Positions 1 through 7,709 of a stretch of DNA of 64,000 bases are shown piece by piece. The notes beneath the pieces are model-generated. The model did no database searches, was not told the origin of the DNA, and saw only the letters and a program-made list of their open reading frames with translations. The stretch's first letter is position 1. The number at the start of each line of letters is the position of its first letter. The stretch comes from Solwaraspora sp. WMMD791 (lineage in GTDB: Bacteria > Actinomycetota > Actinomycetes > Mycobacteriales > Micromonosporaceae): contig NZ_CP120737.1 of assembly GCF_029581195.1 (NCBI RefSeq), positions 5,619,001-5,683,000 of the forward strand. The letters are read 5' to 3'. The position numbers were made by a program, and so were the translations under genes.

Positions 1-2013
1 CCCCAGCTTGTCGGTGAAGGTCAACCGGTCCAGCCGGGACCGCAACTCGGCCACCGGGGTGGCCCGGTCGGCGCGGTAGAAGAACGCCGCGTCCTCGTAC
101 CGGGCCCGCAGCACCGCCTCGTTGCCGGCCCGCACCAGGTCGGTGTCGATGGCGCCGTTGGCGACCGCCACGAAGTGCGGCAGCAGCTCCCCGTCGGCGC
201 CACGCACCGGCAGGTACCGCTGGTGCTTGCGCATCACCGTCGCCAGCACCGCCTCCGGCAGCTCCAGGTACCGCTGCTCGAAGTCGCCCAGCAGCGGCGT
301 CGGCTGCTCGACCAGATCCACCACCTGGGTCAGCAGCCCGGCCTCGGCGGCCAGGTCGACCCGGCCGCCGACGCTGCCGGACAACTCCCCGGCGGCGGCG
401 GCGATGATCTCCCGGCGCTCGTCCGGGTCCACCACGATCCCGGCGTCACGCACCGTCGCCAGGTAACTCTCCGCGTCGGCCACCACGACCGTCGACGTGG
501 CCGCGGTCCGATGCACCCGGGTGGTCCGGCCGGCGGCCACCGTGGACACCTCCACCGGCACCACCGCGTCACCCCAGAGCGCCAGCAGCCAGCGGACCGG
601 CCGGGTGAACGCCAACTGCGGATCCCGCCACCGCATGTTCTTCGCCGACCGCAGACCGGTGACCACCCCGGCGAGCACGTCGGTGAGGACCTCCGCCGCC
701 GGGCGGCCGGGCTCGTCGCGCAGCACCGCCAGATGCGGTACGCCGCCGATCTCCACCTGCGCCAGCTCGTTCACCTCGACGCCCTGGGAACGGGCGAAGC
801 CCGCCGCCGCAGGGGTGGGCGTGCCGTCCGGGCGGAACCCGGCGGCGACCTTCGGGCCGCGTACCGTGCGGGTGTGGTCCGGCTCGCGGGCAGCGACCGC
901 GTCGACGATCGCGACCAGCCGGCGCGGGGTGGCCAGCACCCGTACGTCGCCGTGCGTCAGCCGGGTGGCGGCCAGCCGGTCGGTGACGAGCCTGGCGACC
1001 TGCTGGCGGGCCGAGCGGACCTCCGACGGCGGCATCTCCTCGGTGCCGATCTCGAACACCAGCTGCCGGGCCGCGTCGGCGTCCGCCGCCTGCCCCGCCG
1101 ACGTGCCGGCCGACGTGTCCGCCTGGCCGGGCGGGGCCGGGGCCACGACACCGAGCGGGTGCCCCAGCTCCTCACGGCGGCGGACCCACAGCTGCGCCAC
1201 CTCACCGGCGAGCCGGCGCATCCGGGCGAACTCGGTGGCCCGCTCGGCGGTGGAGACCGCACCCCGGGCGTCGAGCACGTTGAACGCCTGCGAGCACTTG
1301 AGCACGAAGCTGTGCGCCGGCACCGGCAGCCCCGCGTCGATCATCCGCTGCGCCTCGGCGGCGTACAGGTCGAGCAGCTGCCGGTTGGTGGCGACGTCGG
1401 CGTCGTCGAGGTAGTAGCGGCTCATCTCGTACTCGCCCGGGCCGAAGATCTCGCCGTACGAGACGCCGGGTGCGTAGGCGATCTCCTTGAAGTGCCGCAC
1501 CCCCTGCAGCGCCATCATGATCCGCTCGATGCCGTAGGTGATCTCCACCGACGGCACGTCCAGGTTGATCCCACCGGCCTGCTGGAAGTACGTGAACTGG
1601 GTGATCTCCAGCCCGTCCAGCCAGACCTCCCAGCCCAGCCCCCAGGCACCCAGCGCCGGCGACGCCCAGTTGTCCTCGACGAACCGGACGTCGTGCGCGG
1701 CCACGTCGATGCCGAGCGCGGCCAGGCTGCCCAGGTAGAGCTCCTGCGCGTCGCCGGGCTCCGGCTTGAGGATCACCTGGAACTGGGTGTGGGTCTGGAT
1801 CCGGTTGGGGTTCTCGCCGTACCGGGCGTCGTCCGGGCGCACCGACGGTTCGACGTACGCGACCCGCCACGGCTCGGGCCCCAGCACCCGCAGGAAGGTG
1901 GCGGGGTTGAGCGTACCGGCACCGACCTCGGTGTTCATCGGCTGGACCGTCAGGCAGCCCTGCTCGGCCCAGTACGCCGCGAGGCGGGCCAGCGCGTCCT
2001 GCATCGTCAGCAC
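1..2013 (-). CDS. glyS: Glycyl-tRNA synthetase, fused alpha-beta type (3' end outside window)
   Basis: Charges tRNA-Gly with glycine in the cytoplasm. The first 671 residues are visible. The N-terminal alpha-type catalytic part carries the typical stretches NTEVGAGTLNPATFLR and THTQFQVILKP, and a beta-type part starts near residue 330 with the family motif VFEIGTEEMPPSE. The two subunits are therefore joined in one chain, as is common in actinobacteria. I chose the GTG at 2013 because a GGGAG Shine-Dalgarno sequence sits six bases upstream. An ATG three codons later (2004) is the alternative. The gene is cut at position 1, so the beta C-terminus is not seen. A TAGAAT box about 75 bases upstream is the likely promoter. 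The function call is firm. Confidence 0.96.
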   Translation of the reverse strand, partial: MLTMQDALARLAAYWAEQGCLTVQPMNTEVGAGTLNPATFLRVLGPEPWRVAYVEPSVRPDDARYGENPNRIQTHTQFQVILKPEPGDAQELYLGSLAALGIDVAAHDVRFVEDNWASPALGAWGLGWEVWLDGLEITQFTYFQQAGGINLDVPSVEITYGIERIMMALQGVRHFKEIAYAPGVSYGEIFGPGEYEMSRYYLDDADVATNRQLLDLYAAEAQRMIDAGLPVPAHSFVLKCSQAFNVLDARGAVSTAERATEFARMRRLAGEVAQLWVRRREELGHPLGVVAPAPPGQADTSAGTSAGQAADADAARQLVFEIGTEEMPPSEVRSARQQVARLVTDRLAATRLTHGDVRVLATPRRLVAIVDAVAAREPDHTRTVRGPKVAAGFRPDGTPTPAAAGFARSQGVEVNELAQVEIGGVPHLAVLRDEPGRPAAEVLTDVLAGVVTGLRSAKNMRWRDPQLAFTRPVRWLLALWGDAVVPVEVSTVAAGRTTRVHRTAATSTVVVADAESYLATVRDAGIVVDPDERREIIAAAAGELSGSVGGRVDLAAEAGLLTQVVDLVEQPTPLLGDFEQRYLELPEAVLATVMRKHQRYLPVRGADGELLPHFVAVANGAIDTDLVRAGNEAVLRARYEDAAFFYRADRATPVAELRSRLDRLTFTDKLG

Positions 2014-2087
2014 GATCGACTCCCAGGTTCGGTGACGGCCGGCGACCCCGGGGGGTGTGTCACACCGGCGGCGGATGATTCCGGGCC

Positions 2088-2093
2088 ATTCTA
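2088..2093 (-). promoter_or_regulatory. Putative -10 box of glyS (TAGAAT)
   Basis: The minus strand reads TAGAAT here inside an AT-rich patch (GGTAAATAGAATGG) within otherwise GC-rich DNA, about 75 bases before the glyS start. The leader between them holds a small palindrome, GGTGTG-T-CACACC (2054-2066). No convincing -35 box is seen. Confidence 0.4.
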
Positions 2094-2130
2094 TTTACCC
2101 GGCCGCCGCGGGTTACCCGGCCTCTGCGGG

Positions 2131-2544
2131 TCAGTCGCCGAGGGCCTTGTCGAAGCCCCAGGAGTGGTAGGTCGACACCGTCAGCCACGCCGACACCCGG
2201 GGATGCTCCCGGTCGGCGTAGCGGTCCCCGGTGTAGTGCCGGGCCAGCCGGTCGATGTCGGTCAGGTCGGGGTCGGGCGTCAGCTCCACCGTGCCGTGCA
2301 GGCTGACGTGCCGGTACCAGGAGTCGCGGTCGAGCACGGTCAGCGACACCCGTGGGTCGGCCTGCAGGTGGGCCAGCCGTTTGCGCCGGCCGTCGAGGTT
2401 GAGCAGCACCCGGCCGTCGACCCAGAGGTACCAGGTGGCGACGGTCACCGGAGCGTTGTCGCGCGGGCTCACCGTACCCATCACCGCCGGATTGGGCCGG
2501 CCCAGCATCTCGACCATCTCCTGCGGCAGCGGGGGTCTGGCCAT
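2131..2544 (-). CDS. PPOX-class F420/flavin-dependent oxidoreductase
   Basis: A 137-residue single-domain protein of the pyridoxamine-5'-phosphate-oxidase-like split-barrel class. The order of features fits that class: an N-terminal segment PAVMGTVSPRDNAPVTVATWY, a central LLNLDGRRKRLAHLQADPR strand-helix unit that binds the cofactor phosphate in relatives, and VSLTVLDRDSWYRHVSLHG. Such small actinobacterial proteins use F420 or FMN to reduce varied substrates, but the substrate here cannot be read from sequence. A GAAGGGAG Shine-Dalgarno sequence precedes the ATG. It is transcribed divergently from the hydrolase at 2665. Confidence 0.85.
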   Translation of the reverse strand: MARPPLPQEMVEMLGRPNPAVMGTVSPRDNAPVTVATWYLWVDGRVLLNLDGRRKRLAHLQADPRVSLTVLDRDSWYRHVSLHGTVELTPDPDLTDIDRLARHYTGDRYADREHPRVSAWLTVSTYHSWGFDKALGD

Positions 2545-2664
2545 GTGTCGCTCCCTTCGGTCCGGTGACATGCGCGAGCCGCCCGGCGTCCGGGGCGTCG
2601 GCTCCGCTGTCGCCGACTCTACGGCCGCGCCGGCGGTGCCGTGGCCGGTGGCAGAATCCCCAGC

Positions 2665-3513
2665 GTGGAACGGATCCGGCGCAGCTACGCGCGGCAGCGT
2701 CGGCGCGCCGGCGGCCGCTGGTGCGCGCTGGTCAGCCGGACGAGCGCCGCCGGCGACTGGGCACCGGTGCTGACCGACGACGCCGACCGGGTGATGCCCG
2801 GCTACAGCGTGCAGAAACTCGCCGTGGCGGTGGCGGTGCTGGACAAGGTCGACCGGGGGCTGCTGCGTCTGGACGACCGGCTCGACCTGGCCGCCCCGGA
2901 CATCCTCGGCGGCAGCGGGATCTACCACCTGCACGGGGTCTGGGGCGACGCCGTCACCGTCGCCAACGTGCTGACCGCGATGCTGCTGGTGTCGGACAAC
3001 ACGGCGGTACGGCTGTGCGGCCGGGTGGCGGCGGCGCGGGAGATCAACGAGATCCTGGCGGCGAAGGGCTTCGCCCGTACCCGGGTCGAACCGGTCGCCG
3101 ACCCGCACCGGTTCCTCCTCGGCGTCACCACCCCCCGGGAGACCCACGACCTGCTCACCGGCCTGGCCGGGCGGACCCTGCTGCGGGACGGGTCCTGCCG
3201 GTTCCTGCTGCGGGTGCTGCGCGGGGCCGCCGGCTACCACGACGGCGTACGGCGTGCCATGTCGTCGGCCGAGCGCGCCCGGGTGGCCACCAAGCACGGC
3301 GCCGACGTCGACGCCGCCGGAGCCGCCCGGCACGAGGTCGGGATCATGGTCGACACCGACGGCGCGCCGGCCCTGGCGTACGCGTTCTTCGCCGACGGCC
3401 TCGACGACCCGGACAACTACGGCGCCACCCACCCGGCGGTCGAGGCGCACGCCGTTCTCGGTCGGGTGATGCTCGACGCGGTCGCGGCGGGCCGGGTGGG
3501 CGACGGCGGCTGA
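2665..3513 (+). CDS. Class A beta-lactamase-like serine hydrolase
   Basis: A 282-residue protein with the penicillin-recognising enzyme fold. The SxxK motif appears as SVQK (residue about 47), the SDN loop as VSDN (about 111), and the third motif as TKHG (about 211) in place of KTG. There is no signal peptide, so it is likely cytoplasmic or exported by a non-classical route. Its role as a lactamase is unproven; many such actinobacterial proteins are uncharacterised. The start is the GTG at 2665 because CAGAAT lies exactly seven bases upstream, the usual leaderless arrangement. An in-frame GTG at 2641 is possible. It shares a 120-bp divergent promoter region with the PPOX gene. Confidence 0.85.
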   Translation: MERIRRSYARQRRRAGGRWCALVSRTSAAGDWAPVLTDDADRVMPGYSVQKLAVAVAVLDKVDRGLLRLDDRLDLAAPDILGGSGIYHLHGVWGDAVTVANVLTAMLLVSDNTAVRLCGRVAAAREINEILAAKGFARTRVEPVADPHRFLLGVTTPRETHDLLTGLAGRTLLRDGSCRFLLRVLRGAAGYHDGVRRAMSSAERARVATKHGADVDAAGAARHEVGIMVDTDGAPALAYAFFADGLDDPDNYGATHPAVEAHAVLGRVMLDAVAAGRVGDGG

Positions 3514-3534
3514 CCGCCGACGCCCACCCACCCG

Positions 3535-5181
3535 TCACACCTGGTCGCGCAGGCTCTCGGTACGTTGCGTCACTACGGTCCGCAGCTGGTCCAACTCGGC
3601 GGTGACCGCGTCGGCGTCGGCGCCGTCGACCGTGGCCAGGACGGCGGCCAGGCCGTCCAGCGCGGCCGTCGCCGCGCCGCTGGCGAACATCCGCTGATAG
3701 AGATCGCGGTACGCGGCCTCGTACACCTCGGTGAACGCGTCGCTGGCCAGGAACCGCTCCTTGAGTGGGTGCCCCATCGACCGGCCAGGGCCACCACCCT
3801 GCTGTGCCGCACCGCGCTCGCCGCCGTCGCCCCGCTGGAATCCGTCCGGCGGCTCGAATCCCTCAGGCGGTGCGAAGCCCTCCGGTAGCTCGAACCCCTC
3901 CGGCGGTGCGAACCCGCCCTCCTGTTGCTGCTCGCCACCCTCCTGCGCCTGCCCGCCGCCGAACCGACCGCCGCCCATGCTGACGGTGTCGTGTGGGCCG
4001 AGGGTCGCATCGCCGCGCAACGTCAGGTTGTGGTCCCAGCTGATCACCGTGAACTTCCGGGTGGTCAGGTCGTACCAGAGGTAGTAGTTGCGGCCGGGAC
4101 CGGCCATGTCGTCGAAGTTGAGCAGCAGGTTCTGCGCGGCGACGTACCGGGCGAACGCCTCGACGTCGAGATGGTCGGCCAGTTCGGCGTCGAACTCCTC
4201 GTCGGACGCCTCGGCCGTCCAGCGGATCAGGTTGATCACCGGCTGCAGGTCCTGGCTGCCGGTGAGGTTGATCTGCTTGAAGTCGTCCTGGTAGTCGATC
4301 ACGTCCGCGCCCTGATCGGTGAAGGAACCGCTGGCCAGGGACTTGTAGAGCACCCCGCTGCCGCCGAGCGACCCGGCGTAGTGCGCGTCCGGGTGTTCCA
4401 CGACGAGCCGGGCGGTGGCCGGCCGGTCGTTGACCGTGAACGCGCTGTACGCGTACCGCTGGGTGGTCATGCCGGCGGCGGCCAGCAGCGACAGCGACAG
4501 CGCCTCGTTGGCCACCGCGCTGCCACCGCCCATCCCGCCGACCCGCACCGCGATCTCCTGCAACCCCTGGTAGCGCCGCCCTTCGACGAACTCGTCGAAG
4601 CTGATCAGCCAGGGCAGCGTCTCCGGCTCCTCGGCAGCCAGCCCCGCCCTGCCCATGCCCATCCCGCCGCCGGGCCGGTCGCCGCCCTGCGGTGCGCCGT
4701 CGGGCGGACCGTCGCCGCCGCCGAACTGGGCGCCCCCGTCGCCGAACTGTGCCCCGCCGTCGAACTGGGCGCCGCCACGCTGGGCGGTCTCACCGTCGCG
4801 GGTCAGCCCGCCGAGAGTGGAGTTGCCCTTGAGTCGGATGCCCACGCTCGGAATCGTGGTCCCGTCGACGACGAGGTCGGCCTCCAGATACTCCTTCTCG
4901 CCGTCGTCGAAGTAGGCGTCGAGCATCCGCTGGTAGTCCGCGTCGGCGAAGGTCAGCGTGATCTCGTGGGCCACCGTCGAGTCGAACAGGTCGACGGTGC
5001 CGGCGATGTCGACCGTCACCACGTCCGTCGCGGCGTCGGCCGCGCTGGTGACGTACGGCCGAACCCGGGTGCTGCCCAGCCCGACCGTGATCACCAGCAG
5101 GAAGGTCGCGCAGCTGGCCAGCAGCCGGTAGTTGTGCCGTACGCGGACCGGTATCCGGTGTCGGAGCCGTCGGCGGGCCAT
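3535..5181 (-). CDS. CotH-like secreted protein kinase domain protein
   Basis: A 548-residue protein with one N-terminal membrane or signal segment (about residues 17-35, LLASCATFLLVITVGLG) followed by a CotH domain. CotH proteins are atypical kinases that phosphorylate secreted or surface proteins. Visible family landmarks are the GIRLKGNST strand, LLLNFDDMAGPGRNYYLWYD and the metal/active-site stretch ISWDHNLT. Two low-complexity inserts stand out: a GGAQFxGG repeat near residue 130 and a run of EGFxPP/ELP pentapeptides near residue 430. The ATG overlaps the stop of the DUF4956 gene by one base, so the two are translationally coupled. It is the last gene of the VTC-DUF4956-CotH operon. The substrate is unknown. 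Confidence 0.88.
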   Translation of the reverse strand: MARRRLRHRIPVRVRHNYRLLASCATFLLVITVGLGSTRVRPYVTSAADAATDVVTVDIAGTVDLFDSTVAHEITLTFADADYQRMLDAYFDDGEKEYLEADLVVDGTTIPSVGIRLKGNSTLGGLTRDGETAQRGGAQFDGGAQFGDGGAQFGGGDGPPDGAPQGGDRPGGGMGMGRAGLAAEEPETLPWLISFDEFVEGRRYQGLQEIAVRVGGMGGGSAVANEALSLSLLAAAGMTTQRYAYSAFTVNDRPATARLVVEHPDAHYAGSLGGSGVLYKSLASGSFTDQGADVIDYQDDFKQINLTGSQDLQPVINLIRWTAEASDEEFDAELADHLDVEAFARYVAAQNLLLNFDDMAGPGRNYYLWYDLTTRKFTVISWDHNLTLRGDATLGPHDTVSMGGGRFGGGQAQEGGEQQQEGGFAPPEGFELPEGFAPPEGFEPPDGFQRGDGGERGAAQQGGGPGRSMGHPLKERFLASDAFTEVYEAAYRDLYQRMFASGAATAALDGLAAVLATVDGADADAVTAELDQLRTVVTQRTESLRDQV

Positions 5182-5858
5182 CACAGGTCCGTCTGGTCGT
5201 AGCCGGTGAGTACGGTGACCCGCTGTCCTGCGGTCAGCTCGCTCAACGCCGCGATCAGCTCGCCCGGCTCGGATCCCTTCTTCAGCCGTACGGTGTACAT
5301 CAACTCGGTCAGCGCTCCGCCCCGGATCGACTCCATGCTGACCAGCTCGAACTCGGAGGTCAGCCGCAGCAGCACGTCCTGGATCCCCTGGGTGTGGTCG
5401 CCGTCCGGCGGTACCTGCACCTTGACCACCTGGCGTTGCACGTTGAGCGCGAACCAGTTGAACCGGTGCATCACCACGATGATCAGGCAGATGGCGATGG
5501 TGGCGATCACCGCGAGCAGATAGAACCGGGTGCCGCAGGCCATCCCGATGCCCATCACCAGGAAGATGAAACCGACGTCGCGGGTCTCCTTGATCGCGTT
5601 GCGGAACCGGACCACCGACAGTGCGCCGACCAGGGCGAACGCCCGGGCGATGTTGGATCCGACGACCAGCATGATCAGCGAGATCAGCATGCCGAGGATG
5701 ATCAGGGTCTGGACGTACGACTGGCTGTACGACACGTTGCGGTGGGTGGCCCGGTAGACCCAGCCGATGATCGCGCTGAGCACGAAGGACAGTGCCAGCG
5801 AGGCGGCGATGTCGCCGAGGCTGAACGTACTGGACAGATCCTGGAAGGTGATTTCCAT
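5181..5858 (-). CDS. DUF4956 membrane protein of polyphosphate polymerase operon
   Basis: A 225-residue protein matching DUF4956: about four transmembrane helices in the first half (SLALSFVLSAIIGWVY, TLIILGMLISLIMLVV, AFALVGALSVVRFRN, AVIATIAICLIIVV) and a soluble ACT-like C-terminal half. The conserved SVVRFRNAIKE loop lies near residue 84. In bacteria the family is regularly encoded next to VTC-domain polymerases, as here (six bases between genes), which suggests a membrane partner or export channel for the polymer. That role is inference from linkage. The ATG at 5858 is close after the upstream stop. Confidence 0.88.
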   Translation of the reverse strand: MEITFQDLSSTFSLGDIAASLALSFVLSAIIGWVYRATHRNVSYSQSYVQTLIILGMLISLIMLVVGSNIARAFALVGALSVVRFRNAIKETRDVGFIFLVMGIGMACGTRFYLLAVIATIAICLIIVVMHRFNWFALNVQRQVVKVQVPPDGDHTQGIQDVLLRLTSEFELVSMESIRGGALTELMYTVRLKKGSEPGELIAALSELTAGQRVTVLTGYDQTDL

Positions 5859-5864
5859 GTCGGT

Positions 5865-6752
5865 TCAGCCCTTCGCCGATGCGCCGATGGTGAGCAGCTC
5901 GTGATCCGCCCGGTCGACCACCGGTGCGGGTTCGTCGTCCGGAACGTGGAAGACCGACCGGGGTGCCCGCCCGAACGCCTCGACGCTCTGGCAGTACTTG
6001 CTGACCCGGACGACGGAGAGGTTCGCCTCGGCGGCGAGGTCGGTCAGCCAGTACGGCACCCGTTCGTTCGCCTTGACCTCCATGATGGAGCGCCACGGCG
6101 GGACGATGAACCGGTTCTCGGCGTCGGCGCCGAGGTGGAAGTCGCGGTCGCGGCCGCGTACCCGGGTGTCGAGGGTGACCCGTAGGCCCAGGTCGGCACC
6201 GGAGCCGACGAAGGCCTGCCGCTGGTAGCCGGTGATCGCCACCGGGCGCAGCTGCAGGCCGGAGACCAGGCCGAGGACCTCCTGGACGAAGCCCCGCTGT
6301 GGGCGGGCGTGCTCGATCATGGCGCGGTCGTCGCAGAGCCGGCGGGCCAGCCGGTACGGCAGGGCGATCCGTCGTTTCTGGGTCACCCGGTTCACCCGCT
6401 GCTTGATCTCGACGTAGACGGTGGTGTCGTCGTCGATGCCGGTCCGGTCGCCGTAGTGCCGGATCCTGATCTTGCGGCGGAACCGCAGCCCTTCGATCTT
6501 CTCCCAGTAGAAGCGCAGGTCGTCGGTGTCGTAGTAGAGGCTCCACACGCCGTACCCGTCGACGCCGGCGTGGCTGTCCCGGTCGAGCCGGCGGGCGAGG
6601 CGCTCCCGCAGGGCGGACACCGCCGCATTGTCGACCAGGTACTTGATCTCGTACCGGTTGAACGCGTGCAGCCGGGAGGCACCGCGCAGCGCGTGCCCTG
6701 CCCGGTCGTCGCCGGGGCTGGTCGATGTCGCTGACGCCGGTTCGGGGCGCAT
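5865..6752 (-). CDS. VTC-domain polyphosphate polymerase
   Basis: A 295-residue VTC-domain protein, a member of the triphosphate-tunnel fold that includes the yeast polyphosphate polymerase Vtc4. Basic tunnel residues are visible in FNRYEIKYLV (about residue 32), FRRKIRIRHYG (about 90), VYVEIKQRVNRVTQKRR (about 111) and the closing MEVKANERVPYW (about 224). It is expected to make polyphosphate from ATP at the inner membrane with the DUF4956 partner. I chose the ATG at 6752, not the GTG at 6767, because GGTGAGG sits nine bases upstream of the ATG. That Shine-Dalgarno sequence is one arm of a perfect inverted repeat (see 6762-6801). First gene of its operon. Confidence 0.9.
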   Translation of the reverse strand: MRPEPASATSTSPGDDRAGHALRGASRLHAFNRYEIKYLVDNAAVSALRERLARRLDRDSHAGVDGYGVWSLYYDTDDLRFYWEKIEGLRFRRKIRIRHYGDRTGIDDDTTVYVEIKQRVNRVTQKRRIALPYRLARRLCDDRAMIEHARPQRGFVQEVLGLVSGLQLRPVAITGYQRQAFVGSGADLGLRVTLDTRVRGRDRDFHLGADAENRFIVPPWRSIMEVKANERVPYWLTDLAAEANLSVVRVSKYCQSVEAFGRAPRSVFHVPDDEPAPVVDRADHELLTIGASAKG

Positions 6753-6761
6753 AGGCGGAGT

Positions 6762-6801
6762 CCTCACCTTCAGGTAGGGCCGATTCGGTGCGAAGGTGAG
6801 G
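6762..6801 (-). promoter_or_regulatory. Inverted repeat that would hide the Shine-Dalgarno of the VTC gene
   Basis: CCTCACCTTC (6762-6771) and GAAGGTGAGG (6792-6801) are perfect 10-bp arms around a 20-base spacer. In the minus-strand mRNA the second arm contains the Shine-Dalgarno sequence of the polymerase gene, nine bases before its ATG. The same symmetry could instead be a protein operator in the divergent promoter region shared with the response regulator gene. Confidence 0.55.
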
Positions 6802-6956
6802 AAACACCAGCGAGATCAAAACAACCTCGGAACGGACTGCGAACATCAGGTGTACGGAATCTGACGCGTCGGTGTCGGCTGGCGCAGACGTCGGCTTCCC
6901 AGGAACCCACAGCCGGCTCCCAGCTCGCTCCGAGACTCCGCCGTTATGCATGGCTC

Positions 6957-7709
6957 ATGACGCCAACCGCCGCGAGCAGCCGCTCAGCCGGGTCCGGGAC
7001 CAGCCGGCACCCCCGGATCCTGGTCGTCGACGACGAACCCAACATCGGCGCGTTGCTGGCCGCCACGCTCCGGCTGATCCAGTTCGACGTACGGGTCGTC
7101 GACGGTGGCCGGGCCGCGCTCGTCGCCGTCGAGGAGTTCGAACCGGACCTGGTGGTCCTCGACGTGATGATGCCGGACCTGGACGGGTTCGAGGTGGCGC
7201 GGGTGATGCGCCGGGGTGGCCGGCCCGTACCGGTGCTGTTCCTGACCGCGCGCGACGCCCTGCAGGACCGGATCGCCGGGCTGACCGTCGGTGCCGACGA
7301 CTACGTCAGCAAACCGTTCAGCCTGGAGGAGGTGGTGCTGCGGATCCAGGCGATCCTGCGCCGTGCCGGGGTGACCGCCGAGCCCGGCCCCGGCGACCGG
7401 GTGCTCTGCTACGCCGACCTGGAGCTCGACGAGGAGGCGTACGAGGTACGCCGGGCAGGCCGGCGCATCGACCTGTCGCCCACCGAGTTCAAGCTGCTGC
7501 GGTACCTGATGGTCAACGCCGGCCGGGTGCTGAGCAAGAGCCAGATCCTGGACCGGGTGTGGAGCTACGACTTCGGCGGGGACGGCCGGATCGTCGAGTC
7601 GTACGTCTACTACCTGCGCAAGAAGATCGACCAGGAGGAGCCGGCGTTGATCCACACCGTCCGGGGGGTCGGCTACACGCTGCGGCTGCCCCGCTCGGCC
7701 GACGACTGA
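6957..7709 (+). CDS. OmpR-family response regulator
   Basis: A 250-residue two-component response regulator. The receiver domain has acidic DDE at residues 25-27, the phospho-acceptor Asp69 in VVLDVMMPDLDG, Thr97 and Lys119 (SKPF). A winged-helix Trans_reg_C domain follows from about residue 150, with LSPTEFKLLRYL and VRGVGYTLR. It acts as a DNA-binding transcription factor for the sensor kinase encoded next, whose ATG overlaps this stop by one base. It is divergent from the polyphosphate operon, so control of that operon is plausible but is inference from position only. Confidence 0.95.
   Translation: MTPTAASSRSAGSGTSRHPRILVVDDEPNIGALLAATLRLIQFDVRVVDGGRAALVAVEEFEPDLVVLDVMMPDLDGFEVARVMRRGGRPVPVLFLTARDALQDRIAGLTVGADDYVSKPFSLEEVVLRIQAILRRAGVTAEPGPGDRVLCYADLELDEEAYEVRRAGRRIDLSPTEFKLLRYLMVNAGRVLSKSQILDRVWSYDFGGDGRIVESYVYYLRKKIDQEEPALIHTVRGVGYTLRLPRSADD

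Noticed and set aside
175-2568. A 797-codon plus-strand frame
   Set aside because: It is the antisense shadow of glyS and the PPOX gene, with Arg/Gly/Pro-rich low-complexity translation.
2641-2664. Upstream GTG as start of the beta-lactamase-like gene
   Set aside because: The GTG at 2665 has CAGAAT at the exact leaderless distance; the upstream codon has neither a ribosome site nor a box.
3535-6951. An uninterrupted 1138-codon minus-strand frame
   Set aside because: Only its last 548 codons are a real protein (CotH-like). The rest is an out-of-frame reading of the DUF4956 and VTC genes, which have better starts and domains.
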